DNA from: Streptomyces gilvus
Lineage (GTDB): Bacteria > Actinomycetota > Actinomycetes > Streptomycetales > Streptomycetaceae
Assembly: GCF_022513565.1 (NCBI RefSeq)
Contig: NZ_JAKWBE010000008.1
Span: forward strand, 237,831-301,830
DNA: 64,000 nucleotides
Reading direction: 5' to 3'
Shown: one piece after another, positions 54,743 to 63,193 of the stretch
Numbering within the stretch: the first letter of the stretch is position 1
Layout of the letters: each line of letters starts with the position of its first letter
Position numbers and translations under genes: made by a program
The notes under the pieces: generated by a model
Told to the model about the DNA's origin: nothing
What the model saw: only the letters and a program-made list of their open reading frames with translations
Database searches by the model: none

Positions 54743-56491
54743 ATGACCGATTTCAGGGTGGGGGAAACCGACTTCCTGCTGGACGGGCGCCCGGTGCGGC
54801 TGCTGTCCGGGGCGCTGCACTACTTCAGGGTGCACGAGGAGCACTGGGAACACCGGCTGGCGATGCTGCGGGCGATGGGCCTCAACTGCGTGGAGACGTA
54901 CGTCCCGTGGAACCTGCACGAGCCGGCGCCGGGTGAGTACGAGGACGTGGCGGCCCTCGGCCGCTTCCTGGACGCGGCCCGTCGCGCGGGGCTGCTGGCG
55001 ATCGTGCGGCCGGGTCCGTACATCTGCGCCGAGTGGGAGAACGGGGGGCTGCCGCACTGGCTGACCGGCGAACTGGGCACGCGCGCGCGTACCCGTGACG
55101 AACGGTTCATGGAGCACCTTCAGCGCTGGTTCGGGGTGCTGCTGCCGCAGGTCGTGGACCGGCAGATCGACCGGGGCGGCCCGGTGATCATGGTGCAGGC
55201 GGAGAACGAGTACGGCAGCTACGGCTCGGACGAGGAGTACCTGCGCCGGCTGGCCGAGCAGCTGCGGGCACGAGGGGTGACGGTCCCGCTGGTCACCTCG
55301 GACGGCCCCGAGGACCACATGCTGTCCGGCGGCTCGATCCCCGGGGTGCTCGCCACGGTGAACTTCGGCTCCCACGCGCGCGAGGCCTTCGAGACGCTGC
55401 GCCGGCACCAGCCGGAGGGGCCGCTGATGTGCATGGAGTTCTGGTGCGGCTGGTTCGACCACTGGGGCGGCGAGCACATCACCCGGGACGCCGAGGACGC
55501 GGCGGCCGCGCTGCGCGAGATCCTTCAGGCGGGCGCCTCGGTCAACGTCTACATGGCGCACGGCGGCACCAACTTCGCCGGCTGGGCGGGCGCCAACCGC
55601 CCCGGCGGCGAGCTGCACACGGGGCCGCTGGAGGCGGACGTGACGTCGTACGACTACGACGCCCCGATCGACGAGTTCGGCAACCCGACGGACAAGTTCT
55701 GGCGCTTCCGGGAGGTGCTCGCCGCGTACGCGGACGGCCCGCTGCCCGACGTGCCGCCGGCGCCCGCGCGGCTGGGCGCGGAGGCGGAGGTGCGGCTGAC
55801 CGGCTGGACGCCTCTTGACGCCGTCCTGGACAGCCGCGGCGGCCAGGAGGTCGCGGCACCGGTCCCGCCGACCTTCGAGGAGCTGGGCGTGGACCGGGGC
55901 GTGGTGCGGTACGAGGTGACGGTGCCGGGTCCCCGGCCGCCGTACCCGCTGACCGCGCGCGGACTGCGGGACCTGGCCGTGGTGTACGTCGACGGGGAGC
56001 GGGCCGGTGTGCTCACCGAGGGCGACGAGCAGCTGGCGAAGCCGGTCCCCGGGCACGCGCGCGTGGAGCTGTGGGTGGAGTCCCTGGGGCGGGTGAACTA
56101 CGGGCCCCGCAGCGGCGAGACCAAGGGCATCACCGGGGGGCTGCTGCACGAGCGGCAGTATCTGCACGGGGTACGCGCGCGTGGGCTGCGGCTGGACGCG
56201 CTGGACGACATCGGGGACGTCGTTTTCCGGCCGCTCGGACAGGACGGCGCCCCGGGGCTGTACCGGGGGACGGTGACGGTGCGCGGTGCCGGGGACGCAC
56301 GGCTCGAACTGCCGGGCTGGACCCGCGGGTTCGTCTGGGTCAACGGCTTCGATCTGGGCCGTTACTGGACGGCGGGCCCTCAGCGCTCCCTGTACGTGCC
56401 CGGTCCGGTCCTGCGTGAGGGCGACAACGACGTGTGGCTCCTGGAGCTGGAGGAGGCGGCCCCGCAGGCCGTGCGGCTGCGTTCCGTGTGA
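54743..56491 (+). CDS. Beta-galactosidase, glycoside hydrolase family 35
   Basis: The 582-residue retaining glycosidase has no signal peptide and so is intracellular. Acid/base Glu156 is in VQAENEYGSYG and nucleophile Glu232 in CMEFWCGWFDHWGG. Other GH35 marks are LLSGALHYFRVHEEHW, GLNCVETYVPWNLHEP and VRPGPYICAEWENGGLPHWL. The C-terminal jelly-roll domains end with WTRGFVWVNGFDLGRYWTAG. ATG 54743. It probably hydrolyses terminal beta-galactosides imported as small oligosaccharides, under the divergent AraC regulator. Confidence 0.93.
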   Translation: MTDFRVGETDFLLDGRPVRLLSGALHYFRVHEEHWEHRLAMLRAMGLNCVETYVPWNLHEPAPGEYEDVAALGRFLDAARRAGLLAIVRPGPYICAEWENGGLPHWLTGELGTRARTRDERFMEHLQRWFGVLLPQVVDRQIDRGGPVIMVQAENEYGSYGSDEEYLRRLAEQLRARGVTVPLVTSDGPEDHMLSGGSIPGVLATVNFGSHAREAFETLRRHQPEGPLMCMEFWCGWFDHWGGEHITRDAEDAAAALREILQAGASVNVYMAHGGTNFAGWAGANRPGGELHTGPLEADVTSYDYDAPIDEFGNPTDKFWRFREVLAAYADGPLPDVPPAPARLGAEAEVRLTGWTPLDAVLDSRGGQEVAAPVPPTFEELGVDRGVVRYEVTVPGPRPPYPLTARGLRDLAVVYVDGERAGVLTEGDEQLAKPVPGHARVELWVESLGRVNYGPRSGETKGITGGLLHERQYLHGVRARGLRLDALDDIGDVVFRPLGQDGAPGLYRGTVTVRGAGDARLELPGWTRGFVWVNGFDLGRYWTAGPQRSLYVPGPVLREGDNDVWLLELEEAAPQAVRLRSV

Positions 56492-56579
56492 GCGTCCGGC
56501 GCCCGGAACCCGGCCAGGGAAAATCCGCTCTGCTCCCCGTAGAGTGGAGTCGGGTTCTGGGCGTCTTGGGGGTTCAGGC

Positions 56580-57476
56580 GTGGCGAACGGCGGACCGGTC
56601 GAGCACGGCTACCCACACCTGGAGACGGTGCGGGCCGCCATCACCGCGCTCTGGAAACGGCTGTCGTACGACACCGTCCAGACCTTCTCCACCAGCGTGG
56701 CTCCCGCGGACGTGGCCTTCTGCGACACCGACGACCTCTATCTGGGCGCCCAGCGCGTGGCCCGGGAGCTGGTGCGGCACTACCGGCTGCCGGACGCCCG
56801 GCTGATCGTCAGCTTCCGGGAGATGACCCACGCGGCGAACGTCGAGCTGGCGGCGGGCCCGGAGTACTTCGTGGAGCTGAACGACCGGTTCCGCACGCAC
56901 CGGCGGGACATCGGCGCCGCCCTCGCCCACGAGGTCATGCACGTCTATCTGCACCGGCTGGGGCTGTCCTTCCCCGGCATCCGGGACAACGAGATCCTCA
57001 CGGACACCGCGACGACGTATCTGGGGGCGGGCTGGCTGCTGCTCGACGCCTACCGGGAGGACTCGGCGTCCTCCCAGAAGCTCGGCTATCTCACGCCCGA
57101 GGAGTTCGGCTACGTCCTGGCGAAGCGTGCCCTGGTCTTCGGCGAGGACCCCGCGATCTGGTTCACCAGTCCGCAGGCCTACGAGGCCTACACCGCGGGC
57201 ATGGCGCAGGCCCGCCGCGACGAGCAGCAGCCGCCGCTGACCGCGGCCGGCTGGGCGGGCCGCCGCCGCTACGCCCGCGACCGCCGCCACGCCCAGGACA
57301 CCCACACGCCCCTCCCCCACTCGGGCACCCCGTACACCTTCACCCCCGACGGCCACGGCCCCCTCCGCGTCTCCTTCCCCTGCCCCACCTGCCACCAGCG
57401 CATCAGGGTCCCGGTGAAGGGCCGGGTACGCGCGAGATGCGCACTGTGCCGGACGGTACTGGAGTGCGACACGTAG
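56580..57476 (+). CDS. Zincin-like hypothetical protein with C-terminal zinc ribbon
   Basis: The 298-residue protein begins at GTG 56580 behind GGGGG (about 8 nt). A gluzincin-like site is visible: ALAHEVMHVYLHRLG (HEVMH at 117-121) followed by a possible third ligand in RDNEILTDTATTYLGAGWLL (Glu138). The last 35 residues contain CPTC and CALC plus a final Cys, a treble-clef or zinc-ribbon pattern (FPCPTCHQRIRVPVKGRVRA). No signal peptide is present, so it acts inside the cell. Substrate and partners are unknown. I have not seen it assigned to a pathway. Confidence 0.7.
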   Translation: MANGGPVEHGYPHLETVRAAITALWKRLSYDTVQTFSTSVAPADVAFCDTDDLYLGAQRVARELVRHYRLPDARLIVSFREMTHAANVELAAGPEYFVELNDRFRTHRRDIGAALAHEVMHVYLHRLGLSFPGIRDNEILTDTATTYLGAGWLLLDAYREDSASSQKLGYLTPEEFGYVLAKRALVFGEDPAIWFTSPQAYEAYTAGMAQARRDEQQPPLTAAGWAGRRRYARDRRHAQDTHTPLPHSGTPYTFTPDGHGPLRVSFPCPTCHQRIRVPVKGRVRARCALCRTVLECDT

Positions 57477-58035
57477 GCGGCCGGGGCGCGGGTTGAACAG
57501 CGCCGGAGGCCCCCGGGAGCATGGCGCGCACGCGGGGTAAACCGTGCCGGAGCGCGGCACGCGCGCGACGCAACCCGTGCCCCAACGCGCGACCAGGAGC
57601 GTGGCACGGGCACAAGGCCACCCCTGCCGAAGAGCAACACACGGCGAGACGGGCGCGGGCGCATGGTGCCAGAGCGCGTCCGGTGGCACGCCGCGCAGGC
57701 GGAGCAAGCACTGCCGCAGCACGGCCAGGACCGTGACACGCACACGGCCACCCCGCCCAAGTGCAACCCGCAGCGAGACGGGCGCGGGCGCATGCTGCCG
57801 GGGCGCGACCGGTGGCGCGGCGCCGACGCGAGGCAACCGTGACGCGGTGCGGACGCAAGGGCGCCGGCGGAGGGCCACGTCAGCCGGGGGTGAGGGCGCG
57901 GGCCAACCCTGTCCGAGTTCCGCAGTCAGCCTGCCGCAGACACGCAGCCACCCTGGCCGAGGGGCACATCCAGCCACCCAGCCGGACGCGGACACGATGC
58001 CGAGGCTGGCCGAGGGCGGGGGCAGCTGGGCTTGG
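57477..58035. repeat. Gene-free GC-rich gap with imperfect 129-bp repeats
   Basis: No supported gene lies in this 559-nt stretch. GAGACGGGCGCGGGCGCATG occurs at 57646 and again at 57775, a period of 129 nt, with flanking sequence also similar (CACAAGGCCACCCC and CACACGGCCACCCC). A third degenerate copy may follow. The frames open through it are low-complexity Arg/Pro/Ala and lack ribosome binding sites. Confidence 0.6.
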
Positions 58036-58941
58036 CTACGCGCCGTACACCGCGCCCGGCTCCTCCGCCTCGCTCAGCAGTTTGAGGGCTGTCTCCCCCG
58101 CCTCCGTCGGGGTCCAGCGGGCGCCCTTGTCGGCGGTGGGGCCCGGGTGCCAGCCCTCCATGACGGTGATGCGGCCGCCCTCCGCCTCGAAGACGCGGCC
58201 GGTCACGCCCTCGCTCGCGGCGGAGCCGAGCCAGACGACGAGAGGGGAGACGTTCTCCGGGGCCATGGCGTCGAAGCCGGTGTCCGGGGCGGCCATGGTC
58301 TCCGCGAAGGTCCGTTCCGTCATGCGCGTGCGGGCCGCGGGCGCGATCGCGTTGACCTGGACGCCGTAGCGGGCCAGTTCGGCCGCCGCGACCAGCGTCA
58401 GCCCGACGATGCCGGCCTTCGCGGCGCTGTAGTTCGCCTGCCCGACCGCCCCCAACAGCCCGGCCCCGCTGCTGGTGTTGACGATCCGGGCGACCGGCGC
58501 GCGTCCCGCCTTCGCCTCGGCCCGCCAGTGCGCGGCGGCGTGCTTGAGCGGCAGGATGTGGCCCTTGAGGTGCACGCGCATCACGGCGTCCCAGTCGGCC
58601 TCGTCGAGGTTGACCAGCATCCGGTCGCGCAGGAACCCGGCGTTGTTGACGAGCGTGTCGAGCCGCCCGTACGTCTTGAGCGCCGCCGCGATCAGCGAGG
58701 CCGCTCCCTCGGTGCTCGCGATGTCGCCGCCGTGGGCGACCGCCTCACCGCCCGCCGCCCGGATCTCCTCGACGACCTGCCGGGCCGGACTGTCGGGGCC
58801 CGGCGTCCCGTCCAGCCCCACGCCCAGATCGTTGACCACGACCCGCGCGCCCTCCGCCGCGAACGCGAGCGCGTGGGCCCGCCCAAGGCCCCTGCCCGCT
58901 CCGGTGACGACGACGACCCGTCCGTCGCAGATTCCGCTCAT
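58036..58941 (-). CDS. SDR family oxidoreductase (MaoC-associated/ipd-region type, Rv3548c-like)
   Basis: This is a 301-residue short-chain dehydrogenase. Cofactor motif VVVTGAGRGLGRAHALAFAA, NNAGFLRDRMLVNLDEADW, the catalytic Ser in IVNTSSGAGLLG and YSAAK. A long C-terminal extension (about 250-301, GRITVMEGWHPGPTADKGAR) is typical of the multifunctional-enzyme-like SDRs acting on steroid or acyl-CoA substrates. It starts 1 nt after the stop of the next SDR gene, so the two form an operon. Gene order matches the SDR pair beside echA20 in Mycobacterium tuberculosis, suggesting a step in steroid C/D-ring breakdown. Confidence 0.85.
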   Translation of the reverse strand: MSGICDGRVVVVTGAGRGLGRAHALAFAAEGARVVVNDLGVGLDGTPGPDSPARQVVEEIRAAGGEAVAHGGDIASTEGAASLIAAALKTYGRLDTLVNNAGFLRDRMLVNLDEADWDAVMRVHLKGHILPLKHAAAHWRAEAKAGRAPVARIVNTSSGAGLLGAVGQANYSAAKAGIVGLTLVAAAELARYGVQVNAIAPAARTRMTERTFAETMAAPDTGFDAMAPENVSPLVVWLGSAASEGVTGRVFEAEGGRITVMEGWHPGPTADKGARWTPTEAGETALKLLSEAEEPGAVYGA

Positions 58942-58942
58942 C

Positions 58943-59689
58943 TCACGTCTCCTTGTTGGCAGTTGCCGCATCCAGGAACGCCGGCCGCTCCCCGCCCCCG
59001 TGCACCAGCAGGCTCGCCCCGCTGATGTACGCGGCCGAGTCGGAGGCGAGGAAGACGGCGGCCGCGCCGACGTCGTCCGGGGTGGCCAGACGGCCGAGCG
59101 GCACGGTGCGGGAGACCGCCTCGACGCCGTCCTCACCGCCGTAGTGCAGATGGGCCAGCTCGGTGCGGACCATGCCGACGACAAGGGTGTTGACCCGGAC
59201 CTCCGGCGCCCACTCCACGGCCATCGAGCGGGCGAGGTTCTCCAGTCCGGCCTTGGCCGCCCCGTATGCCGCCGAGCCGGGCGAGGGCCGGCTGCCGCTG
59301 ACGCTGCCGATCATCACAACCGCCCCCCGGGCCCGCCGCAGATGCTCGTACGCGGCGAGGGAGGCCGTGAGCGGGGCGAGGAGGTTGAGCTCGACGACCC
59401 GTGCGTGCCGCTCGGCGTCCGCGTCGGCCAGCTTGCGGTAGGGGGCGCCGCCCGCGTTGTTGACGAGGACGTCGAGCCGGGACAGCGTGGCGAAGAAGGC
59501 ACGTACGGCGGGCGGGTCGCGCAGGTCCAGGGGCCTGAACTCCACGCCCTCCACCGGCACTTCGGGCGGCCGTCGTGCGCAGGCGACGACCTGCGCCCCC
59601 GCCTCCACGAAGGCCTTGGCGATCCCGGCTCCCACACCCCGGGTGCCCCCGGTGACCACGACCGCGCGGCCGCGCAGAGAGTTATCCAC
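58943..59689 (-). CDS. SDR family oxidoreductase (Rv3549c-like)
   Basis: This is a 248-residue short-chain dehydrogenase: VVVTGGTRGVGAGIAKAFVE for NAD(P), LVNNAGGAPYRKLADADAER, VVMIGSVSGSRPSPGSAAYG with catalytic Ser, and YGAAK. The C-terminus SGASLLVHGGGERPAF is standard for the family. ATG 59689 is the first gene of the minus-strand pair, divergent from the echA20-like gene across a palindromic operator. By position it belongs to the steroid-ring block; by sequence alone it could reduce many ketones. Confidence 0.85.
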   Translation of the reverse strand: MDNSLRGRAVVVTGGTRGVGAGIAKAFVEAGAQVVACARRPPEVPVEGVEFRPLDLRDPPAVRAFFATLSRLDVLVNNAGGAPYRKLADADAERHARVVELNLLAPLTASLAAYEHLRRARGAVVMIGSVSGSRPSPGSAAYGAAKAGLENLARSMAVEWAPEVRVNTLVVGMVRTELAHLHYGGEDGVEAVSRTVPLGRLATPDDVGAAAVFLASDSAAYISGASLLVHGGGERPAFLDAATANKET

Positions 59690-59733
59690 AGGCCTCCCGC
59701 TCCGATCCGCGGACTGCTAGCTTCGAAGCCTCA

Positions 59734-59753
59734 CACCTAACAAATGTTTGGTG
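59734..59753. promoter_or_regulatory. 20-bp palindromic operator between the divergent SDR and echA20-like genes
   Basis: CACCTAACA-AA-TGTTTGGTG is an inverted repeat with 8 of 9 arm positions matched. It lies in the middle of the divergent promoter gap, the place expected for a TetR-type repressor. It differs from the mycobacterial KstR2 site AAGCAAGNNCTTGCTT and the KstR site. Confidence 0.6.
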
Positions 59754-59788
59754 GAAAGGCGTTGGTTGGAAAGGTAGCTGATGCGCCC

Positions 59789-60538
59789 ATGGGTGTCTCC
59801 ACCTCGTCCCCGGAAAAGGGGATCCGTCTCCTCACCGTCGACTTCCCACCGGTGAACGCGCTGCCGGTGCGCGGCTGGTTCGAGCTGGCCGAAGCGCTGC
59901 GTGCCGCGGGCCGTGATCAGGGGACGCGCTGTGTCGTCCTGGCCGCCGAGGGACGGGGGTTCAACGCGGGCGTGGACATCAAGGAGATACAGGCGCAGGG
60001 TTCGAGCGCGCTGGTGGGCGCCAACCGCGGCTGCTTCGAGGCGTTCGCGGCGGTGTACGAGTGCGAGGTGCCCGTGGTGGCGGCGGTGCACGGCTTCTGC
60101 CTGGGCGGCGGCATCGGCCTGGCGGGGAACGCGGACGTGATCGTGGCGAGCGAGGACGCCGTCTTCGGCCTGCCCGAGCTGGACCGGGGCGCCCTGGGCG
60201 CAGCCACGCATCTGGCCCGGCTGGTCCCGCGGCACCGGATGCGCGCCCTCTACTACACCGCGCAGACAGTGACCGCGCAGGAGCTGCACGGCTACGGCTC
60301 GGTGTGGCGGGTGGTGCCACGGGCCGAACTGCGTGAGAGAGCCGTGGAGTTGGCGCGCGACATCGCCGCCAAGGACGGAGAGCTGCTGCGCCTGGCCAAG
60401 GCCGCGATCAACGGCATCGACCCGGTCGACGTGCGCCGCAGTTACCGCTTCGAGCAGGGCTTCACCTACGAGGCGAGCGCGGTCGGGGTGGCCGACCGGG
60501 TCCGGGACACCTTCGGCAAGCAGAAGGAGGGTACGTAG
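59789..60538 (+). CDS. echA20: Enoyl-CoA hydratase/hydrolase, EchA20-like
   Basis: This is a 249-residue crotonase-fold protein. Oxyanion segments are GRGFNAGVDIKEIQ and VHGFCLGGGIGLAGNADVIV, then FGLPELDRGALGAATHLARL. In M. tuberculosis EchA20 hydrolyses ring D of HIEC-CoA, the first ring opening of the C/D rings. ATG 59789 is used, but its ribosome binding site is poor; ATG 59744, inside the operator, and TTG 59762 are alternatives in the same frame. It starts the plus-strand operon, with ipdA 2 nt after its stop. Confidence 0.8.
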   Translation: MGVSTSSPEKGIRLLTVDFPPVNALPVRGWFELAEALRAAGRDQGTRCVVLAAEGRGFNAGVDIKEIQAQGSSALVGANRGCFEAFAAVYECEVPVVAAVHGFCLGGGIGLAGNADVIVASEDAVFGLPELDRGALGAATHLARLVPRHRMRALYYTAQTVTAQELHGYGSVWRVVPRAELRERAVELARDIAAKDGELLRLAKAAINGIDPVDVRRSYRFEQGFTYEASAVGVADRVRDTFGKQKEGT

Positions 60539-60540
60539 AC

Positions 60541-61377
60541 GTGGGCGACAAGACGATGACCGCCGAGGAGGTGGTCTCCCGCCTGGAGAGCGGCATGACC
60601 CTCGGCATCGGCGGATGGGGTTCCCGCCGCAAACCGATGGCCCTGGTCAGAGCGCTGCTGCGCTCTGACGTCACCAACCTGACGGTCGTCTCCTACGGCG
60701 GCCCGGACGTGGGCATGCTGGCGGCCGCCGGACGGATCCGCAAACTGGTCGCCGCCTTCGTCACCCTCGACTCCATCCCGCTGGAACCGCACTACCGCGC
60801 GGCCCGGGAGCACGGCGCCTTCGAGCTGATGGAGGTCGACGAGGCGATGTTCATGTGGGGGCTGCGCGCGGCGGCGAACCGACTGCCGTTCCTGCCAGTG
60901 CGGGCCGGGATCGGCTCGGACGTGATGCGGGTCAACCCGGGTCTGCGGACGGTCACTTCGCCGTACGAGGACGGGGAGACGTTCGTGGCGATGCCGGCCC
61001 TGCGGATGGACGCGGCCCTGGTGCACGTGGGCCGCGCGGACCGGCTGGGCAACGGGCAGTGCCTCGGCCCGGACCCGTACTTCGACGACCTGTTCTGCGA
61101 CGCGGCGGACGCGGCCTATGTGTCGTGCGAACGGATCGTGGACACGGCCGAGTTGACGAAGGAGGCGGCCCCGCAGTCGCTGCTGGTCAAGCGGCACCGG
61201 GTGACCGGTGTCGTGGAGGCCCCGAACGGCGCGCACTTCACGTCCTGCGCCCCCGACTACGGCCGGGACGAAGCCTTCCAGCGGACGTACGCGACCACGC
61301 CCTGGGCGGAGTTCGCGGCCCGGTTCCTGGCCGGGGACGAGCAGGCGTACCAGACGGCGGTGAGGGAGGAGTCATGA
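60541..61377 (+). CDS. ipdA: CoA-transferase-like subunit IpdA
   Basis: This 278-residue class I CoA-transferase-fold subunit carries MTLGIGGWGSRRKPMALVRA, VSYGGPDVGMLAAAGRIRKL, YRAAREHGAFELMEVDEAMF and NRLPFLPVRAGIGSDVMRVN. IpdAB in actinobacteria is not a transferase but a hydrolase that opens the last steroid ring of COCHEA-CoA. GTG 60541 begins 2 nt after the crotonase stop, with GGAGG upstream. Its stop overlaps ipdB (ATGA). Identification rests on sequence type and exact gene order. Confidence 0.85.
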   Translation: MGDKTMTAEEVVSRLESGMTLGIGGWGSRRKPMALVRALLRSDVTNLTVVSYGGPDVGMLAAAGRIRKLVAAFVTLDSIPLEPHYRAAREHGAFELMEVDEAMFMWGLRAAANRLPFLPVRAGIGSDVMRVNPGLRTVTSPYEDGETFVAMPALRMDAALVHVGRADRLGNGQCLGPDPYFDDLFCDAADAAYVSCERIVDTAELTKEAAPQSLLVKRHRVTGVVEAPNGAHFTSCAPDYGRDEAFQRTYATTPWAEFAARFLAGDEQAYQTAVREES

Positions 61378-62129
61378 CCGAGGCCACCGGCACGTCCGTT
61401 GTCGCCGTCACCCGCGCCGAGTACTGCGTGATCGCCTGCGCCGAGGCCTGGCGGGGGGAGGGCGAGGTGCTCGCCAGCCCGATGGGGCTGATCCCGTCCA
61501 TCGGCGCCCGGCTCGCCCGGCTCACCTTCTCGCCGGACCTGCTGCTGACCGACGGCGAGGCGATGCTCGTCCGCCCGGACGGCACGGTCGAGGGCTGGCT
61601 CCCCTACCGTCAGCACCTGGCCCTCGTCACCGGCGGGCGGCGGCACGTGATGATGGGCGCGAGCCAGATCGACCGGTTCGGCAACCAGAACATCTCCTGC
61701 ATCGGCGACTGGGAGCAGCCGAAGCGGCAGCTGCTGGGGGTGCGCGGGGCGCCGGTCAACACGCTGAACAACCCGACGAGTTACTGGGTTCCGAAGCACT
61801 CACGGCGGGTCTTCGTCGAGAAGGTCGACATGGTCTGCGGGGTGGGCTACGACCGCGCCGCCGCCCACCCGGACGCGGCTCGCTACCACCGCATCCCGCG
61901 TGTCGTCTCCGACCTGGGCGTCTTCGACTTCGCGACCCCGGACCACTCGATGCGCCTGGCATCGCTGCACCCGGGGGTCACTCTTCAGGAGGTGCGCGAG
62001 GCGACCGCCTTCGAGCTGGCGGTCCCGGACACGGTGCCAGCGACCCGCGAGCCCACGGCCGAGGAACTGCGGCTGATCCGCGAGGTGCTCGACCCGGCCG
62101 GCAGCCGGGCCAGGGAGGTCGGTTCATGA
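61374..62129 (+). CDS. ipdB: CoA-transferase-like subunit IpdB
   Basis: This is the 251-residue beta subunit: TRAEYCVIACAEAWRGEGEV, GLIPSIGARLARLTFSPDLL, RHVMMGASQIDRFGNQNISC and VCGVGYDRAAAHPDAARYHR. It pairs with IpdA as a hetero-oligomer. ATG 61374 overlaps the ipdA stop, and its own stop overlaps ipdC, giving tight stoichiometry. The GASQIDRFGNQN loop is characteristic of this subgroup. Confidence 0.87.
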   Translation: MTEATGTSVVAVTRAEYCVIACAEAWRGEGEVLASPMGLIPSIGARLARLTFSPDLLLTDGEAMLVRPDGTVEGWLPYRQHLALVTGGRRHVMMGASQIDRFGNQNISCIGDWEQPKRQLLGVRGAPVNTLNNPTSYWVPKHSRRVFVEKVDMVCGVGYDRAAAHPDAARYHRIPRVVSDLGVFDFATPDHSMRLASLHPGVTLQEVREATAFELAVPDTVPATREPTAEELRLIREVLDPAGSRAREVGS

Positions 62130-63193
62130 TGGAGACGGCGCTCACCCGCCTCGTCGGCATCCGGCACCCGATCGTCCAGACCGGCATGGGCTGGGTGGCG
62201 GGCCCCCGTCTCGTCTCCGCGACAGCGAACGCGGGCGCGCTCGGCATCCTGGCCTCCGCGACGATGACGACCGACCGGCTGCGCGAGGCGATACGGGAGG
62301 TGAGGTCCCGTACGGACGCGCCGTTCGGGGTGAATCTGCGGGCCGACGCGGCGGACGCCGCTGACCGGGTGAGCATCATGATCGAGGAGGGCGTCCGGGT
62401 CGCCTCCTTCGCCCTCGCCCCCTCCCCCGAGCTGATCGCGGAGCTGAAGGGGGCGGGTGTGGTGGTCATCCCCTCCGTCGGCGCGCGACGGCACGCGGAG
62501 AAGGTCGCGGCGTGGGGTGCGGACGCCGTGCTCGTGCAGGGCGGGGAGGGCGGCGGGCACACCGGCGAGGTGGCGACGACGGTGCTGCTGCCGCAGGTGG
62601 TCGACGCGGTACGGATACCGGTCGTGGCGGCGGGCGGCTTCTTCGACGGGCGGGGCCTGGTCGCGGCGCTGGCGTACGGGGCGGCGGGGGTCGCGATGGG
62701 CACACGGTTCCTGCTCACCTCGGACTCGACGGTGCCGGAGGCGGTGAAGGCGCGGTATCTGACGGCGACGGTCAGGGATGTCACCGTGACCAGGGCGATG
62801 GACGGTCTGCCGCACCGGATGCTGCGCACGGAGCTGGTGGACTCCCTGGAGAACTCCGGGCGCGCGCGGGCGCTGTTGCACGCCCTGCGGCGCGCGGCCG
62901 GCTTCCGCAGGCTGTCCGGGCTGAGCTGGCGGCAGATGGCGCGCGACGGGCGCGCGATGAAGCACGGCAAGGAGCTGTCCTGGAGCCAGGTACTGCTCGC
63001 CGCGAACACGCCGATGCTGCTGAAGTCGGCGATGGTGGACGGTCGTACGGATCTCGGGGTGATGGCGTCCGGGCAGGTCGCCGCGGTGATCGAGGACCTG
63101 CCGTCGTGCGCGGAGCTGGTGGCAGGGGTGGTGGCTCAAGCGGAGGAAATCATCGGCGAGTTGGCACGGGGCGGTGCTTCAATGCGCACATGA
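62126..63193 (+). CDS. ipdC: IpdC-like flavin-dependent oxidoreductase (nitronate monooxygenase family)
   Basis: This is a 355-residue TIM-barrel FMN protein: HPIVQTGMGWVAGPRLVSAT, GVNLRADAADAADRV, VLVQGGEGGGHTGEVATTVL, and PVVAAGGFFDGRGLVAALAY. These match the 2-nitropropane dioxygenase-like fold. In the steroid pathway IpdC removes the 5-hydroxyl-derived group of 5OH-HIC-CoA by an unusual reduction. The long basic C-terminus (FRRLSGLSWRQMARDGRAMK) is shared with mycobacterial IpdC. ATG 62126 overlaps the ipdB stop; the final codons overlap the next gene. Confidence 0.85.
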   Translation: MMETALTRLVGIRHPIVQTGMGWVAGPRLVSATANAGALGILASATMTTDRLREAIREVRSRTDAPFGVNLRADAADAADRVSIMIEEGVRVASFALAPSPELIAELKGAGVVVIPSVGARRHAEKVAAWGADAVLVQGGEGGGHTGEVATTVLLPQVVDAVRIPVVAAGGFFDGRGLVAALAYGAAGVAMGTRFLLTSDSTVPEAVKARYLTATVRDVTVTRAMDGLPHRMLRTELVDSLENSGRARALLHALRRAAGFRRLSGLSWRQMARDGRAMKHGKELSWSQVLLAANTPMLLKSAMVDGRTDLGVMASGQVAAVIEDLPSCAELVAGVVAQAEEIIGELARGGASMRT

